From Citrus sinensis (lineage: Eukaryota > Streptophyta > Magnoliopsida > Sapindales > Rutaceae): a stretch of DNA of 64,000 bases. The stretch lies in contig NC_068563.1 in the NCBI RefSeq assembly GCF_022201045.2, positions 9,672,001 to 9,736,000 on the forward strand, in the 5' to 3' direction. Position numbers and translations under genes: made by a program. Each line of letters begins with the position of its first letter. Positions within the stretch are counted from its first letter, which is position 1. Shown here piece by piece: positions 24,901-37,974 of the stretch. The notes below the pieces were generated by a model, which saw nothing but the letters and a program-made list of their open reading frames with translations, was not told where the DNA came from and did not search any database.

Positions 24901-25870
24901 AACAAAATCAAAACACATAAAAACCCAAATTTCTTGATCCACTTACCATTGTGTTTGCTTCTCCAACTAATGCATTTTTTTGGTGGCACTTGGTAATGAG
25001 TCCCAAATCTCAGCACATATAGTAGGAATATCAACAACAAGAACATACCAGTGCCATGAATTATGATTTACGGTAATGACAATCTATTTATAATAAATTC
25101 AAATAATTATATCAACAACTTAATTGTTTGTTAAAGTATCAATTTGTATATACAAATGTGATGGATTTAACGATTTTATTATTCATAAAATTTCTATAAA
25201 CATATTGTCTACTTTCTAATTCTGTTAATTCACTACTGCTACTTTTATTTCATCAAACATCTAGGCATGCCTTTGCACATTGTGCCAAGTCTTGCATGTA
25301 GCACTTACTCGAGTGCTTCCACCTCCCTAGCCATGCTATATCACTTCCTTGAATTAGAATCATTTACTGTTTCTAATAACAATTAATGTCATTGTTGCAT
25401 ATGCCTACATTTCCTTCCAACAATATGAAGATTTTTTATGCATTCACAATCACTATAACTAATCGCAAAGTAGGTGGGAAGAAACTAGGTAAATGGACTG
25501 TCTGAAACTTTTTTGCTTTCGCCGTTTGACGAAATCTCAGCCACAAGTGATATTCTCTACAAAATGAAAAATGTATTACAATATTACTCAAGAGTACAAA
25601 GCACTTAAAATTCTTTTACATTAGACTATGTAAGACTGTCAACACATTGGCCTAACTCACCTCACCATGGATCATCTTTTAGGACATAAAGACAATAAAT
25701 CCCTCCCACGTAGCCAATTCATCTTTGGTTGAACAATAATTTCACTACAAAACATTTTAATGACTGCAAAACTATAATATTACACATCACAAATTACTCT
25801 TAGAAGAAAAATAGTTTACCAACAATCACAACAAATGATTGTCATTATATATCATTTCACTTGAAATGAC
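21972..25870. other. Intergenic, no gene recognised
   Basis: AT-rich throughout. The open frames at 22217-22447 and 24074-24310 are short and of random composition. A poly(A) run is at 24600-24615. I see no domain, RNA gene or clear transposon terminus here. Confidence 0.45.
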
Positions 25871-27902
25871 TTATTCATATCCAGTCAACATTTCGTTACC
25901 TATTACTAGATAATTATTATGAAAACTATACCACCCTTTATCATACCTTCCATTAAGGTGTTCATTAATTATATATCCAATCAACTTCCACTCATCTTCT
26001 ATAGCAGGAAACGTCAGAACATGGGGACCTACTCTGAAATGGCCATAATGACACCAAGGCCTTTTTTGTTCTGTTACTTCTCTATTGGTCATCTCAACAA
26101 GCAACTCCACAACCTCCTTTAACGGATTATTCACTGAAGATGAAACAACTGCATTGTCTTTGCTCATCATATCCTGCATCATGCATCGAAACATCCAAAT
26201 AATCAAAAAAACATAAATGACATATTCAACTATATAATAATTTATATTATGTCAACATAACCATATGTTACAGTACCTCTTTTTTGCGATAGCACTGTGG
26301 ATTGACCTCAAAAAATGCTTGTAATTGTAATCCTAAATGGCACAAAACATCCTCATTATTTTTCTTCACTGTAGGATTTCTTGCGTTGCATTTTCGTCTC
26401 TTGCATTTTCATCCAAAACTATCTGACTTTTCCTTCGCCCCAATTGTCAATGTTCAATGGCAATTGTTCAACTTTTAGGCCATTGGATTCAACTATTACA
26501 TTGACTTCTTCATTTTCACTTTCCATGCCTCTATGTTCACCTAATCCACCTCTCACAACCTTTAAGTTTCGAACAAGGTTTTGGTCATATACATTACAAC
26601 AGTCAGTTCGGAACATATCCTATGACCTTTAGTCCACGCTTTGTGCATTTCAAATACTGTCTCCACTCTCTATTTAAAAGTTTATTATTTCCTCCTTTCG
26701 CCAAATATCTTTTACGATCACCATTAGAACAACCTTTGATTTGTTTCTCATATAGTGTAACCTACACCAAAAATTTATAATAAACAATCATCATACATCA
26801 TTTCAACCATTATTATTCTAAACAATACTATTCCTTTTCACGGACCTTTTCTGCACCAATGCCTCTTTGCTTGTGCATCTACTTAATGAATCTTGTTATC
26901 TTAGTCCCATTCCACTTTATTAGAAGACAAGGCAAGAGGTTTCTTTCAATATTCCAATTAGCACCATAATTGATGCACAATATCGGCATAAACTTATAAT
27001 AATCAAAACTAATATACTAATAAAGATTAAATCTCATACAAATTAACCATAATTATGCCAACACCCTAGTATAAGTTTTTATAGGAGAACATCTTTAATA
27101 TAGCAAAAACACCCTTACCATATGTATCATACAAATTTCAAACCAATGGTATGTGGACAAAGTCTTAAACCTTATCTTCTTCAGTAAATAGGTAAATATC
27201 ATTCCAAGCACATGAACCATTCAATAATGAATTATCCAGCAACCTAACCCCAATAATCGATACCCAAGACTTTACCTAAAGGTACAGCAAACAACTATTT
27301 ATATGTGCCAGCTTCTCTTGCTTTTATCTTATGCCTTACATTAGCTTACCAAAGCAAAGGGTCGCCTAATTTCTTGCACTGATAGTTTCTACATTCTTGA
27401 TAGATATTAGTGAGGAGGAACTTATATGAATGCCACTATTCAGACATAACAATGAACACAGTACAAAGAAAGTGAACTTTACTTTGATTCATCATCAGCA
27501 CGTGTTGATTTGCGTAGGATATCCTCCAACTTCTTGCATTTCTCCCTTTGCCTCGATATTCAATCCTCTATCTACAATACCCATTATATACCCAAAACTC
27601 AGTGGTCTAGGCTCCAACTCCTTACCATGAACAATTAAGACTGACTGTGTCGTATCAAACCTATCTACTAACCACTTACATCGTTTCTGTTGAAGCCAAG
27701 TACACTTCATCTCAATTAATTTACCAAATCCAATAGAGCACACGCCCATTCCTTTTTCGGCCATCAACTTAGATGCAACTAATGCAAATCAAGCTGGCGC
27801 ACTTTCTCTCTCTTCAACAGTCCTTCTTTCAAAATATACTTGCATTTTTGTTTTGCTTCAAGCGGCATATTTTTAAACGTACTTCCTACTTTCTTCCTCA
27901 CC
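25871..27902 (-). pseudogene. Degraded coding region with DUF1985-like segment
   Basis: The minus strand has scattered open pieces: 27902-27780 (VRKKVGSTFKNMPLEAKQ), 27764-27495 (MAEKGMGVCSIGFGKL ... LVDRFD ... LIVHGKELEPRPLSFGYIMG), 26616-26419 (acidic) and 26206-25871 (KRPWCHYGHFRVGPHV ...). The second piece has the pattern 'GFG.L..M+CT....C.WLVDRFD....L.VHGKEL...P......G', which resembles DUF1985-type domains found in plant Ulp1-protease-bearing MULE elements and related host genes. A frame change plus TGA separates the first two pieces. No protease Cys/His/Asp triad is visible. It may be an old KI-MULE or a dying host gene. Confidence 0.35.
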
Positions 27903-30220
27903 TGCATATTTACAAATAAATAAATAAATCAACCAGTAAACAAACTTTCTCAAATAACTAATTTCAATTTTCACCTATATCAGTTAACTTTTCTAAACAT
28001 TGCACTAAACCAATCCTTTTAGACTCCAACTCATCTCTTTCATGATACAAGCACTACCATCGTTTAATTTATCTTTCGTACTTCTTCTCCACTATATTCA
28101 TGAAAAACAACATGCTGTCAAATGCCATTAACATAATGACTTTACCATCCAATTTATTTTTTTACCAGGCTTATTTGTTCTGTTATGCTTTTCTACAAAT
28201 GTAGTTGGATCAAAACATGAAAAGAAAAATATCTTACCATAAATGTTATCAGTTGTAACTTGATAATATGCATGCGAATCAGTAATTGAGCCAACATGAC
28301 TTAAGAATGATGCATATTTATGGCTGTAATGATAATATTATTATTTTATGGAATCATCTTAATGAAACAAATGTTGCAAATTTGAATGAGTATACAGAAC
28401 AAATTGAATAAAAGTGTGCAATAAAAGAGTGTTCGCAGTACATTCCTGGTTGCATATGCCCCCACCATTTGTTTTCTTAATTTGTCACGTTTTCCTTTTT
28501 AACTAATTTTCAGGACATCACTAAATCATCATACATTTGATACCTCACAGTATATTATATTATACTAAATTAAAACAAAAGTAACAACAAATAAGATACT
28601 TACTATTGTTTTGGCCCATAGTTATTACTCACTATTGTTTCTCTACTTGCCATTCCCCCCCCCCCCCCAATCTTCCCCTTCATCACCTTCCACACATAGA
28701 GTCTTACGTTTTCTATCTGTTGAGCTCATCATTTTGGAGACCTCTGTATCACATGTAACTACTTCTATTTTCTTTCTCATTTCTTCCTAAATGCATCTCA
28801 TTTCCCCTATCCAACAAACTACATGTTAATAAAAGAACATTAAATTCAGTGATAGTCAAATACTCAAACCAAATGGAGTAACTAAAGAAAGTTGACAATA
28901 TGCCTAAATACTATTATAAATCTCCTTGGAATCACAAATGTCCACAACTTAAACTATGACAACTGTTTGTTGTCTATATCATCTAAAATTGCAAAACTAG
29001 CTTTGTTCAAGCCTTTTTTCACTTCAAATGATTATTCTATATAAATGCATACTTTCAGAAAGGATTTTGCTATATAACTCATTCAAGAACCAAAACTTTA
29101 CCCTATGTAAGAGTAGTTCCGTTTACAAGCCCAATCACAGTATCTCTCCATAAACCCCCAAAAAAAAAAAAATACAGACAGGTGTCGATTGTAATTAGCT
29201 ATACTACAAGTAAAGAAGTGTCCTATATAACATATCAGGAATACAAATAACTATAGGAATTAACAATGCAAGCTAGAATATTAAGACCTTACCCACTGCA
29301 ATCAGTATAAAAGTTGAGGCTGTTGTTTGATAATTGTTGAAAAACTATTTGAAACGAAAATGAAAAATAGAATTTATACTTCTAAATATAAAAAATGCTA
29401 TGGTTAATGTTTTTAAAATTCAGTATTTTCAAGGAAAAACCCAATGAAAATGCATGAGTATGCAATTTTTCCCTCCCAAATCTTGTAGTTTTAAAAAAAT
29501 AAAACAACACGTTTTTACTTTCACAATAGTTGTTACAAAAAGAAATTTATGAATTTTGTACTTTCCTGCACATAATAGCTTCAATTTTGCTAACAAAAAT
29601 AAAAATAAAAATAATTATTACTTAAAAAAACACAGCAATTGGGCGTAGAACTAGAATCGAAACCCTAGAAATTTATTTTTCTCTTAAGAATCTGAGCAGC
29701 CAAGAACTCAACTTCGAAATTGGTCAGCAAAGACTAGAGATTGGATAGAAATGGTGACCTCCCAAGCAGTGTTGGTTCGCTGAAACTGAACAACCACTAA
29801 TTCGTTGCTACCCAGTTATATGATTCGATCTTGTCATTCAAGAAGTGAACAGCTTGCGCCACTTTGATTTGCAAGTCCATCAACATCAAATAAAGCATAG
29901 CTTGCAGAAAATTTAATGGTGGATTTTGAGTAGGATGGACGTTGGATGAGATGCAGCTTTGGCTTCTCTTGGTGGTGGATTTTCAATAGAATGCTACTTA
30001 GAGGGGATGCAACTTTGGCTTTTCTTCCTGAATTTTTTGAGTTTTTTTATTTTAAGATGTGGGGGATTTAATTGTGAAACAAGGTTGTTTAGGCTATTGC
30101 AACCGATTGTAATAGTCAATCTTTTGGGTTGACTTTTCCAGTCACCCATCTGCATTCTGCAACCTTTTCAACCAGTTATATTTTCTTTCAATTTTGTCCA
30201 TATACCACATTTTTATTAGT
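27903..30220. other. Intergenic; possible old 5' region on the minus strand
   Basis: No protein-coding support. A poly(C) run lies at 28656-28668. 29640-29960 is less AT-rich and holds an AAACCCTAG phrase, so it could be the former 5' end of the degraded minus-strand gene, but this is only positional. Confidence 0.3.
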
Positions 30221-30225
30221 TAATT

Positions 30226-31694
30226 TGACACGACCCACCCCAACCTACATGTCTGATGTGAGGCGAATCGTGTGGACTATAACTAAAACTTGCAACACAA
30301 ATTTAATTCATGAAAATATGTATATAATATGATCTATTTTATAAACACATAACAACTTCTGTGCCTTTTTTGAAACCATATATGAATTCAAACTTGCATA
30401 ACTTATGTCTCGTTGTACATACTGACATTACATGAATGTTTACATATAAAACATAAGCAACATAAATGTGCTCAAAATGCAAGACATGCAGCAATGCGTC
30501 TCATGGCCTAACCTCAATTAACTAGAATTAATCTGCACAAAATCCTACGGAATCATGGGAGAAAGTGGGTAAATAGGAAAATAGTGAGTTTGCGGCTCAG
30601 TGAATGGATATAATATTATATTAAAAATATTAATAGTAATAATTATAATAAAGTATGTGTACTAGTGCTTATACATAATCATGTAACATAACTCCACATT
30701 GAATACCACGCATCAGCAAACATGAAATTCATACATACATACATCACAAACTGCACTAAATAGTACCCAGGGGAAATAACTCTCAATACTCGTCGAGATT
30801 ATCATCGCATGATTAGAGTGGGGGAAAAACCTCTCAATACCCGGCGGAATTTAGCTACATCGCTCGGATAGAGTAACCTAACTCTCAATACGCATGCGCA
30901 GAGTGTACGGGGACGGGTACATATATGGTGGCTAGCAATCACATCTCATGACTCAATTAAACATATAATATGCGTACATGTAATTCATAACACGATATTA
31001 AATCAAAATATCAAACATAAATGCTTTACAGAATACATAATAGTAATAATAGTATACACTCACAAATTATGTTTCATTCTGGGGTTCGTTGGGGCTCTTG
31101 TAGATTCTTGGATTCTCGAGTTCCTCTTCAAATACAGGATTCGAAAATTAACTGTTAGAACTGATATAAAAATTTATACGTATCATGCAAACTACAACAT
31201 AACTGCTCAAATTTCATAAATCTATTACCCACTGATCCAATGAATATAATTCTAACTATCCAATTCTATTTTCTGCAACTCTTCTTTTCAATTTCTCTCA
31301 TACCCACTCTCGGCTTATTCCTTTTCCTTCTTCCTTTTCTTTTCTTCTTTTCTTCTTTTCTTTTTCGTTTCCTTCTATTTTCTTTCGGTTTCTCTTCTTT
31401 TCTTCTCTTTGTTTTGCTCTCGGTTTTCAAATTTAGTAAATGAAGCAACTCTCAAAATGTTTTACTTTATATAGCCACTGACTGGGCCACAGAGTGCAAG
31501 CAAGCAGCTTTCACTTTATTTTAAATATATGTTCACCGCCTCAAGCAAATGGGAGGAACATGCACGTGCCAGCAAAGAGGTGAAGCAAGCAGCTTGTATT
31601 GCATGCAATGGGCAGCTGGCTACTTATTTTCCTAAACACGTTTGGCTTTTTTTTTTTTTTTTTTCAAGTGGTGCATGGCCAGCGGTGCATGACA
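30226..31694 (-). mobile_element. Solo LTR, gypsy-like (1469 bp)
   Basis: On the minus strand it begins TGTCATGCACC and ends GGGTGGGTCGTGTCA. A perfect 5-bp duplication TAATT flanks it (30221-30225 and 31695-31699). The minus-strand TATA box CTATATAAAG is at 31465-31474. Repeated ACTCTCAATACxC phrases (30780-30890) lie in the R/U5 part. It is homologous in motif order to the relic at 10800-12041. No internal coding is present. The CT-rich 31320-31430 stretch gives spurious open frames on both strands. Confidence 0.85.
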
Positions 31695-31699
31695 TAATT

Positions 31700-33365
31700 A
31701 GTCAAATCACAAGCTATAAGTTACGAAAACAATAACTTAGGGAAGCAGCCTCAGCTACCATGCAGGGCAAAAAAATCCCTTGTATGGTACGGGGGCTACC
31801 CTTGAGCCGTTGGATTGAGCTTATTTGAATCCAATGGTTGGAGTTTCAATTTGAAAAAAAGAAAAAGAAAAAATGAATAAAAGTAAAAAAAAAATTACGC
31901 AACCAGTTGAAATTGTAAAGAGAAGAAAAGCATCTTCCTGCTCCCTCTCTTTCTCCCCCTCTGAAACATTGAACAAGAAAACTCTCATTTTTCTCCCTCT
32001 CAATCCCCACACTGTCTCACTCTCACTCTCACACACTCTCCCACTCCGGCTCACGCTCCCGCTCATGCTCACGCTCTTGCTCTCATTGTTGCTATTGCTC
32101 TTACACTCACGGTCTACCTTGCTCTCACTCTCGCTCCTATTCCAGGCTCTCACTTTCACTCTTCTCATCAAGGTTGCTCAGCGTTAAACTTAGCCTTATA
32201 ATTGTTAAAATTATTAGATTTGTAATTTATTGTACTTAAGGAAATCGATTGGTTAATGATATAGTGTAAAAATACAATGTACACATAATATTTGGTCAAG
32301 AATGAGCAAAAAGTGACTTAAAAGTGAGGGTCTGTGAAACATGTAAACTAGGTTTAGAGTTTTGGGAAGTTTGAAAATAAACAAGGAAATGGTGTTTTCG
32401 GAGTGAATATGTGAGGTTTAATAAATGAAAAATAGTTCTAGAGACTTGCTTTGGCAAGAAATTGAGCGGAAAATGAAGAATTTTAGAGATAGAAGAAATG
32501 GAAACGAAATAGTGTATACAGAGAGAGACAATGAGTGACAAAGATGATGAACAAGCCCCACAATATATGAAGTCGGCTAGCCACTTGAACTAAGTGGTTA
32601 ACCGCTTCAGTTCCAGAAACTAAGTGGTCAGCCGCTTACTTCAAGCGGCTAGCCGCTAAGTTTCTGGAACTAAATACCGAATAGTCACTTAAAGAAAAGA
32701 ATTAGCTGGTTCCACTAAAATTTGGATTTTTTTTTGTTTTTTGACCAAAATTTGATAAATTCCAAGACCATTTTGTGATTCCGAAAATTTTCAAATGCCA
32801 TTTTTGTGCATGAGACATGATGATGAACATCCAAAAACAAAAAATTAAGCATATAACATACTAACCTCAAGTATATATCACATAATCATCAAATATAAGA
32901 AATCAAACAAGTTAAGGTGAATATAAATTCCATATCATGAGTGTATAAATAAAATAGTAACACACTAACAAAACCTTCAATTAAAGCACGACTCTTGCAA
33001 AGTCAAATACAATTAATATTTACATCTTCCGATTTGTCAAATAAATTGTCACGAAGCCACCAATTAGAGTGCATGTTGGGATATAGAAGAAATGTAAAGG
33101 TGTCCCATCCCAGTGATTGTGACATTGATGAATTATTCTAAAAACTAGTCATTAGATTCTGAGAACACTTGAGAACGATTCCCACATTCATTTTGGGTTT
33201 CAAGTTCATATCATGTTTTACTAGTGTTGAATGAAAATTGTTCACTTAAGCGAGCTAAGTTGGAACTACCATGGCCATGATTGTTACTAACATTGGCTTC
33301 ACTACTTTTGCAAGAAACTATTCGTGAATAAAATGAAATTTGCTTGCCATAAAAACAAGTTACTA
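31700..33365. other. Intergenic with low-complexity and palindromic tracts
   Basis: 31808-31842 has a small dyad (CCGTTGGATT / AATCCAATGG). 31994-32165 is a CTCNCN-type microsatellite (CTCACTCTC, CTCACGCTC), which explains the Ser-rich open frame on the minus strand. 32560-32680 has repeated AAGTGGTTAACCGCTT-like motifs similar to those in the solo LTR at 18553-19563, so this may be a diverged copia-type LTR whose termini I could not place. Confidence 0.45.
32609..32671. repeat. Near-perfect 63-nt inverted repeat (hairpin)
   Basis: The left arm AGTTCCAGAAACTAAGTGG... and the right arm ...CCGCTAAGTTTCTGGAACT pair over about 29 bp with a few mismatches and a loop of about 5 nt. It sits in a block of AGCGGCTAGCCGCT motifs. 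Confidence 0.7.
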
Positions 33366-36300
33366 TGAACTTGTAGTATAAAATTTGAACATAAACATGA
33401 AATGGAGGGAGAAAAGAAAATTTTTGGGGTATTTGGAAAATACTTACATGAAACATAGAACAATACACATGAAATAAGTTACTTAAAATATGCAACAATG
33501 AACATAAAATATGAGTACTTCTGTAATAGTGAACATAAAACATCAAACATGAAACTCGGAACTTGTAACATGAAATGGGGGGAAAATAATTTTTTGGGGT
33601 ATTTAAAAAATGATTACATGAAACATTGAACATTAAACATGAAATAGGTTACTTAAAATATGCAACAATGTACATAAAATATGAATACCTCTGTAACAGT
33701 TAACATAAAGCATCAAACATGAAACTCGGAACTCGCAACATGAAACATGAACGTAAACTTGAAACGGGGACAAAAAAAAAATTTCGGAGTGTTTGGAATA
33801 TAATTACATGAAACATTGAACAATAAATATGAAATACATTATTTAAAATATGCAACAATAAACATAAAATATGAGTACTTCTGTAATAGTGAACATAAAA
33901 CATGAAACTCGGAACTTGCAACAAGAAACACTACTACAAAAATGACCTTTACTGACACTTAGTTTCTGACATTTTGTAAAAAGTATCAGTAATTGTATGC
34001 ATATGCACCATTTTCCGCTTTTAACAAATATGTATCACAAATTACTGATATCAGTGTGTCAGTAAATTAAGTATCAAAAACCACTGGCACTGAAGTATCA
34101 GAGGTTAAAAAAAAAATTACTATGATTTGTAAATCTTCCGACTCGAACTAAAGACTTTTAAAATTTAAAGTTTTTACATTTGAACCAAAGACCACATGAC
34201 CTACAGATTCAAGATACAAGTATTTTTTAAAAGAATTAAAAACAAAAATATAATAGCAAAAGTAAAATCCCTAATCTCTTTCCCTCATTTCATCATATTG
34301 TCAATCGAAAACAAAACAAATCACTACCACACCGCCGACATACCCAAAATCTCTTTCGCCACTTTCGTCACCACTCTCGACTAGCCACTGCCGTCACTAC
34401 TTTCGACTAGCCATTGCCGTCATCTCCGATGCACCAAAGTCTGTTCTCTATATTTTTGTCTCTTTTGTTGTCGTCATCTCCCATCATATCTCGTGCACTA
34501 AAGTTGGAAACCCACTGTCGTAACTTATGATTTTTGACCGTCACCGGTAACTAATCCACTGCGATCATCACCAATAGGCCGTAACTACTTCCAGTTATCA
34601 TCAATACTCAGCCGTTCGTCACCGGTAATAACTTCTCAGCCTCTATCAGCCGCTCCGTCACTGTCGCACTGCCTCAATCTCCGTCGTCGCTGCTATACCA
34701 CCACAATCTCTGTTCAAGGTAACCTTAAATGGATAAATAGAGCATGAAGAAAAGAGATAATGGACCTAAGTGTCATGTGACCAGTAAGAGAAATCAACGG
34801 GTATCCATGCCTTTTTTGTTTTGTATAGAGAATTCTTTAAAATTGCTCTACTAAATGTCATGTACTTCTTACTGAAACTAACTGCTTCTACATATGATTT
34901 TATAACAAACTTTTAAGATCAATTAACATTGTGGCTTTAGGTTCCTTAAAGCCACAATTGATTTTAGATCTATTGATTTTATTTTAAATTTTGTTTTTAT
35001 CATAAATGAGCAGCTGATTTTTTTTCTGGAATAGAAATTGCAAGAGAGTTGACAATACAAGGCAAACAACCTTTGTCAGATACCATACATTGAATCCTTT
35101 GGCCCCGAATAAATTGCTTATTTGGGTGGTATGTTAAGACTTTTTGTTCTTTCTTCATTTAAATTGATCAATTTTATCTCTTTGCATATGAAAGAAAATA
35201 GAGATGTTGTTTGGTTGCTGAGAAAATAGCTCAGAGAAAGAGATGTTTCTGGAATCTGTACATTACACTGGAAACTAAGCAGGGCAGTGCCCTTACCATT
35301 CGCTGTAATATAATTACTCTTCTTCATGATTCAATTAACTAGAATGAGATTCTCATAAAGTTAAGTGGAGTGCTATGGATAGCAGTAAAATTAGACTGCT
35401 TTTTTCTTCTTTTTTTCTCCTCACTGGATGAGAAGTTGGTTAAGCCAACTCTACTGCATATAAAATTATTTGAGAAATGAAATCTTCAGCCAAGATACTG
35501 CTAGGAGTATTAGGGAAACAACCTTTTGGGCAGCAAAGAAATAATTAACTATGCGATTAGTTTAATAGTAATCATTGATTACCTTCAGAAATCAAACCTC
35601 ATGTTTAAGTGGCTGGAAGAAGTATAATACACTTAATGCTTTTCTTTTCCCCTATGTAGCCGGAAGAGCATATCTTTATTTTTGATAACTATGATCATAC
35701 CTCTAACTGCGTGCATTGGTATCATAATTTTGACTGAGGTTGCTGGTTTTGTCAACTTGTAGACCTGCTTCTTCTACGAATTTGGGCACTCAGTGGTTTG
35801 TGCTGACTATCTTACACTTTGAAAGTGGTTTGTGCTGACCAGCTTACCCTTTGAAAGGGGTTCATCATGGTATGCAGTTTTCTTGTTTGTTTAAATGATA
35901 TGCCTTTACAATTATTAAAGGATTTGCTTCTGCATCATTCTTTATTTGAGAAATATATGTCAAATAAACATGAGCTTACAAATTTTGCATGTTTGTATCT
36001 CTACTCCAACTAAATAGTTTTCACAGCCAAAATTTATTAGTGCGTGAGTGCTAAACTTGTGTTCATATAAAAAGTTGAATGGTTAAATACTTAAATGGAA
36101 TTATTCAATTATTCTTTTTTTATTTGACATTATTCTCATTTCTTCATTTTAAAAGTTGTGTTTTGCATGCAAAACTTCGTTGATAGTTGTGTCAAATTGT
36201 CACTGTACTTAAGCCTAAATATTTGTTTGCTTCAACCTAATAGCCAAAAATTAGAACTCCATGATTGCCAGCATGGCAAATCTAGCGGCTCACACAACCA

Positions 36301-37974
36301 CCAGAATCCCACTCTCTTCATTGACCAAACATGAAAAACAAAAAAACTTATAAGGCCATTAAAGAATATGAAGACATTTTTTTTTTATTTTAAGTCTTAA
36401 TTTTTATTAGTTACTTCACTTATGAATTAGCTCGACTTATTAAAAGCCACTAAGGCCCGTCTTACTGCACATCACTCACTTACGATTTAAGAGAGGTTAA
36501 TGACAGCGATCAAAAAAGTGGTAGCTAGATTCTTTTTAAAAATTTTTGTCTCTCTCTATATTAATTAACTGATGAACATTTAATGATTGGCACACTGCGT
36601 ATTGTTGGAGAGATTATGTGAATAACCATGAGATGTACAAAAAAATTATATGGATTAATTGTGAGGTTGTTATTAGTGGGGATATGTTACAATATTGTTG
36701 CTTGTACGTCATGAAAGAGCTCTTGCGACTTCATAATCAATGGGCTACATATGTTGCCAAGTTAATTATAGCCCAAAATCACAAGGTAATATATGAGTAA
36801 TTTATGATGATTTTTTCTTCCAAATATCCAAGATTTATTATTTGTTGTGTACTAATTGATTTTATGTACTTGTAGGTGGGAAAAAAATGAAGCCACATAT
36901 GGATATTTATTGACACTCTTGTGCTTCTTTTTGTCCGTTAATGTTTGTTGAAACTTAATTTAGTACTTTATTGTCTAGAACTTGTCGAAAGCTTAATTTG
37001 ATACTTATGTTTTTCTTTTCCAAACAGTGGTGTAGTTGAATTACATTAATTTAAATTATGTATTTGGAATGTTTTTATGTGAATTGTGTTGTGAGATTTG
37101 GTATATTTAATATATTTTGAGTTTTCTTTTGATTGTAGAAAAAAATATAATTAAAATAAAAATATACTATTAACAAAAGCAGCATAACATCAATAAATAC
37201 TAACACTAAATATTTTAAAATGACATTAATAATATTTTACGTTAATGAATCAATGTGCTCCTGATACTGTAGTCACATTAATCATTGACATGTAAATAAT
37301 ATCATCAAACACTGATACCATCGTGTCATTATTTTAGTGATACTATTGTGACAAAAATTATTGACACAAAAATCACTGACACTAATTTTCAGTGTCAGTG
37401 TGTTCTGGCTGGAGCATTATTGACACAATTAACAAGTGTCAGGAAAAGTAATTACTGACACTAATTTAGTATCAGTAAAGCCCATTTTTCTAGTAGTGAA
37501 ACATGAACGTAAACATGAAATGGGGGCAAAAAATAAAAATTTCAGAGTGTTTGAAAAATATTTACATGAAATATTGAACAATAAACATGAAACAGATTGC
37601 TTGAAATATGCAGTAATGAACATAAAATATGAGTACCTCTATAACAGTGAACATAAAATATCAAACATGAAACTTAGAACTTGCAACATGAAACATGAAC
37701 ATAAAGATGAAACGGGGGCAAAAAAGAAAAATTTCGGGGTATTTAGAAAATAATTACATGAAACATTGAATAGTAAATATAAAACACATTACTTAAAATA
37801 TGCAATAATGAACATAAAATATGAGTACTTCTGTGACAGTGAACATAAAACATCAAAGATGAAACTCGAAACTTGAAACATGAAACATGAACGTAAACAT
37901 GAAATGGGGGGAAAAAAGAAAATTTTTGGGGTATTTAAAAAATAATTACATGAAACATTGAACATTAAACATGA
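33366..37974. repeat. Tandem array, ~172-195 bp unit, split by a CACTA element
   Basis: Units containing GAAACTCGGAACTTGCAACA, TGAAATGGGGGcAAAA, TATTTACATGAAACATTGAAC and ATATGAGTACTTCTGTAA recur with starts near 33366, 33555, 33727 and 33910, then 37676 and 37860. Without the 3570-bp insertion and its 3-bp duplication the spacing is regular, giving about 5.6 copies in roughly 1.04 kb. Short open frames on both strands here are repeat by-products. Confidence 0.85.
33929..37498. mobile_element. Second non-autonomous CACTA element, 3570 bp
   Basis: The left terminus is CACTACTACAAAAATGACC and the right terminus (inverted) is CACTACTAGAAAAATGGGC, flanked by AAA at 33926-33928 and 37499-37501. 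Subterminal zones carry ACTGACAC / GTGTCAGT motifs (dense at 37220-37480). No transposase is visible. The interior at 34280-34720 is GC-richer with CCGTCAC/CCGTCATC repeats, in the same position as the GC-rich part of the first CACTA, but the subterminal motif differs, so it belongs to another family. Confidence 0.85.

Noticed and set aside
31266..31448. Lys/Arg-rich small protein (minus)
   Set aside because: Product of a CT-rich tract inside the solo LTR.
31821..32187. Ser/Leu-rich proteins on both strands
   Set aside because: They arise from a CTCNCN microsatellite that is open in several frames; no domain or start context.
33366..37974. CRISPR-like array
   Set aside because: Units are ~180 bp without unique spacers and the genome is eukaryotic; ordinary tandem DNA.
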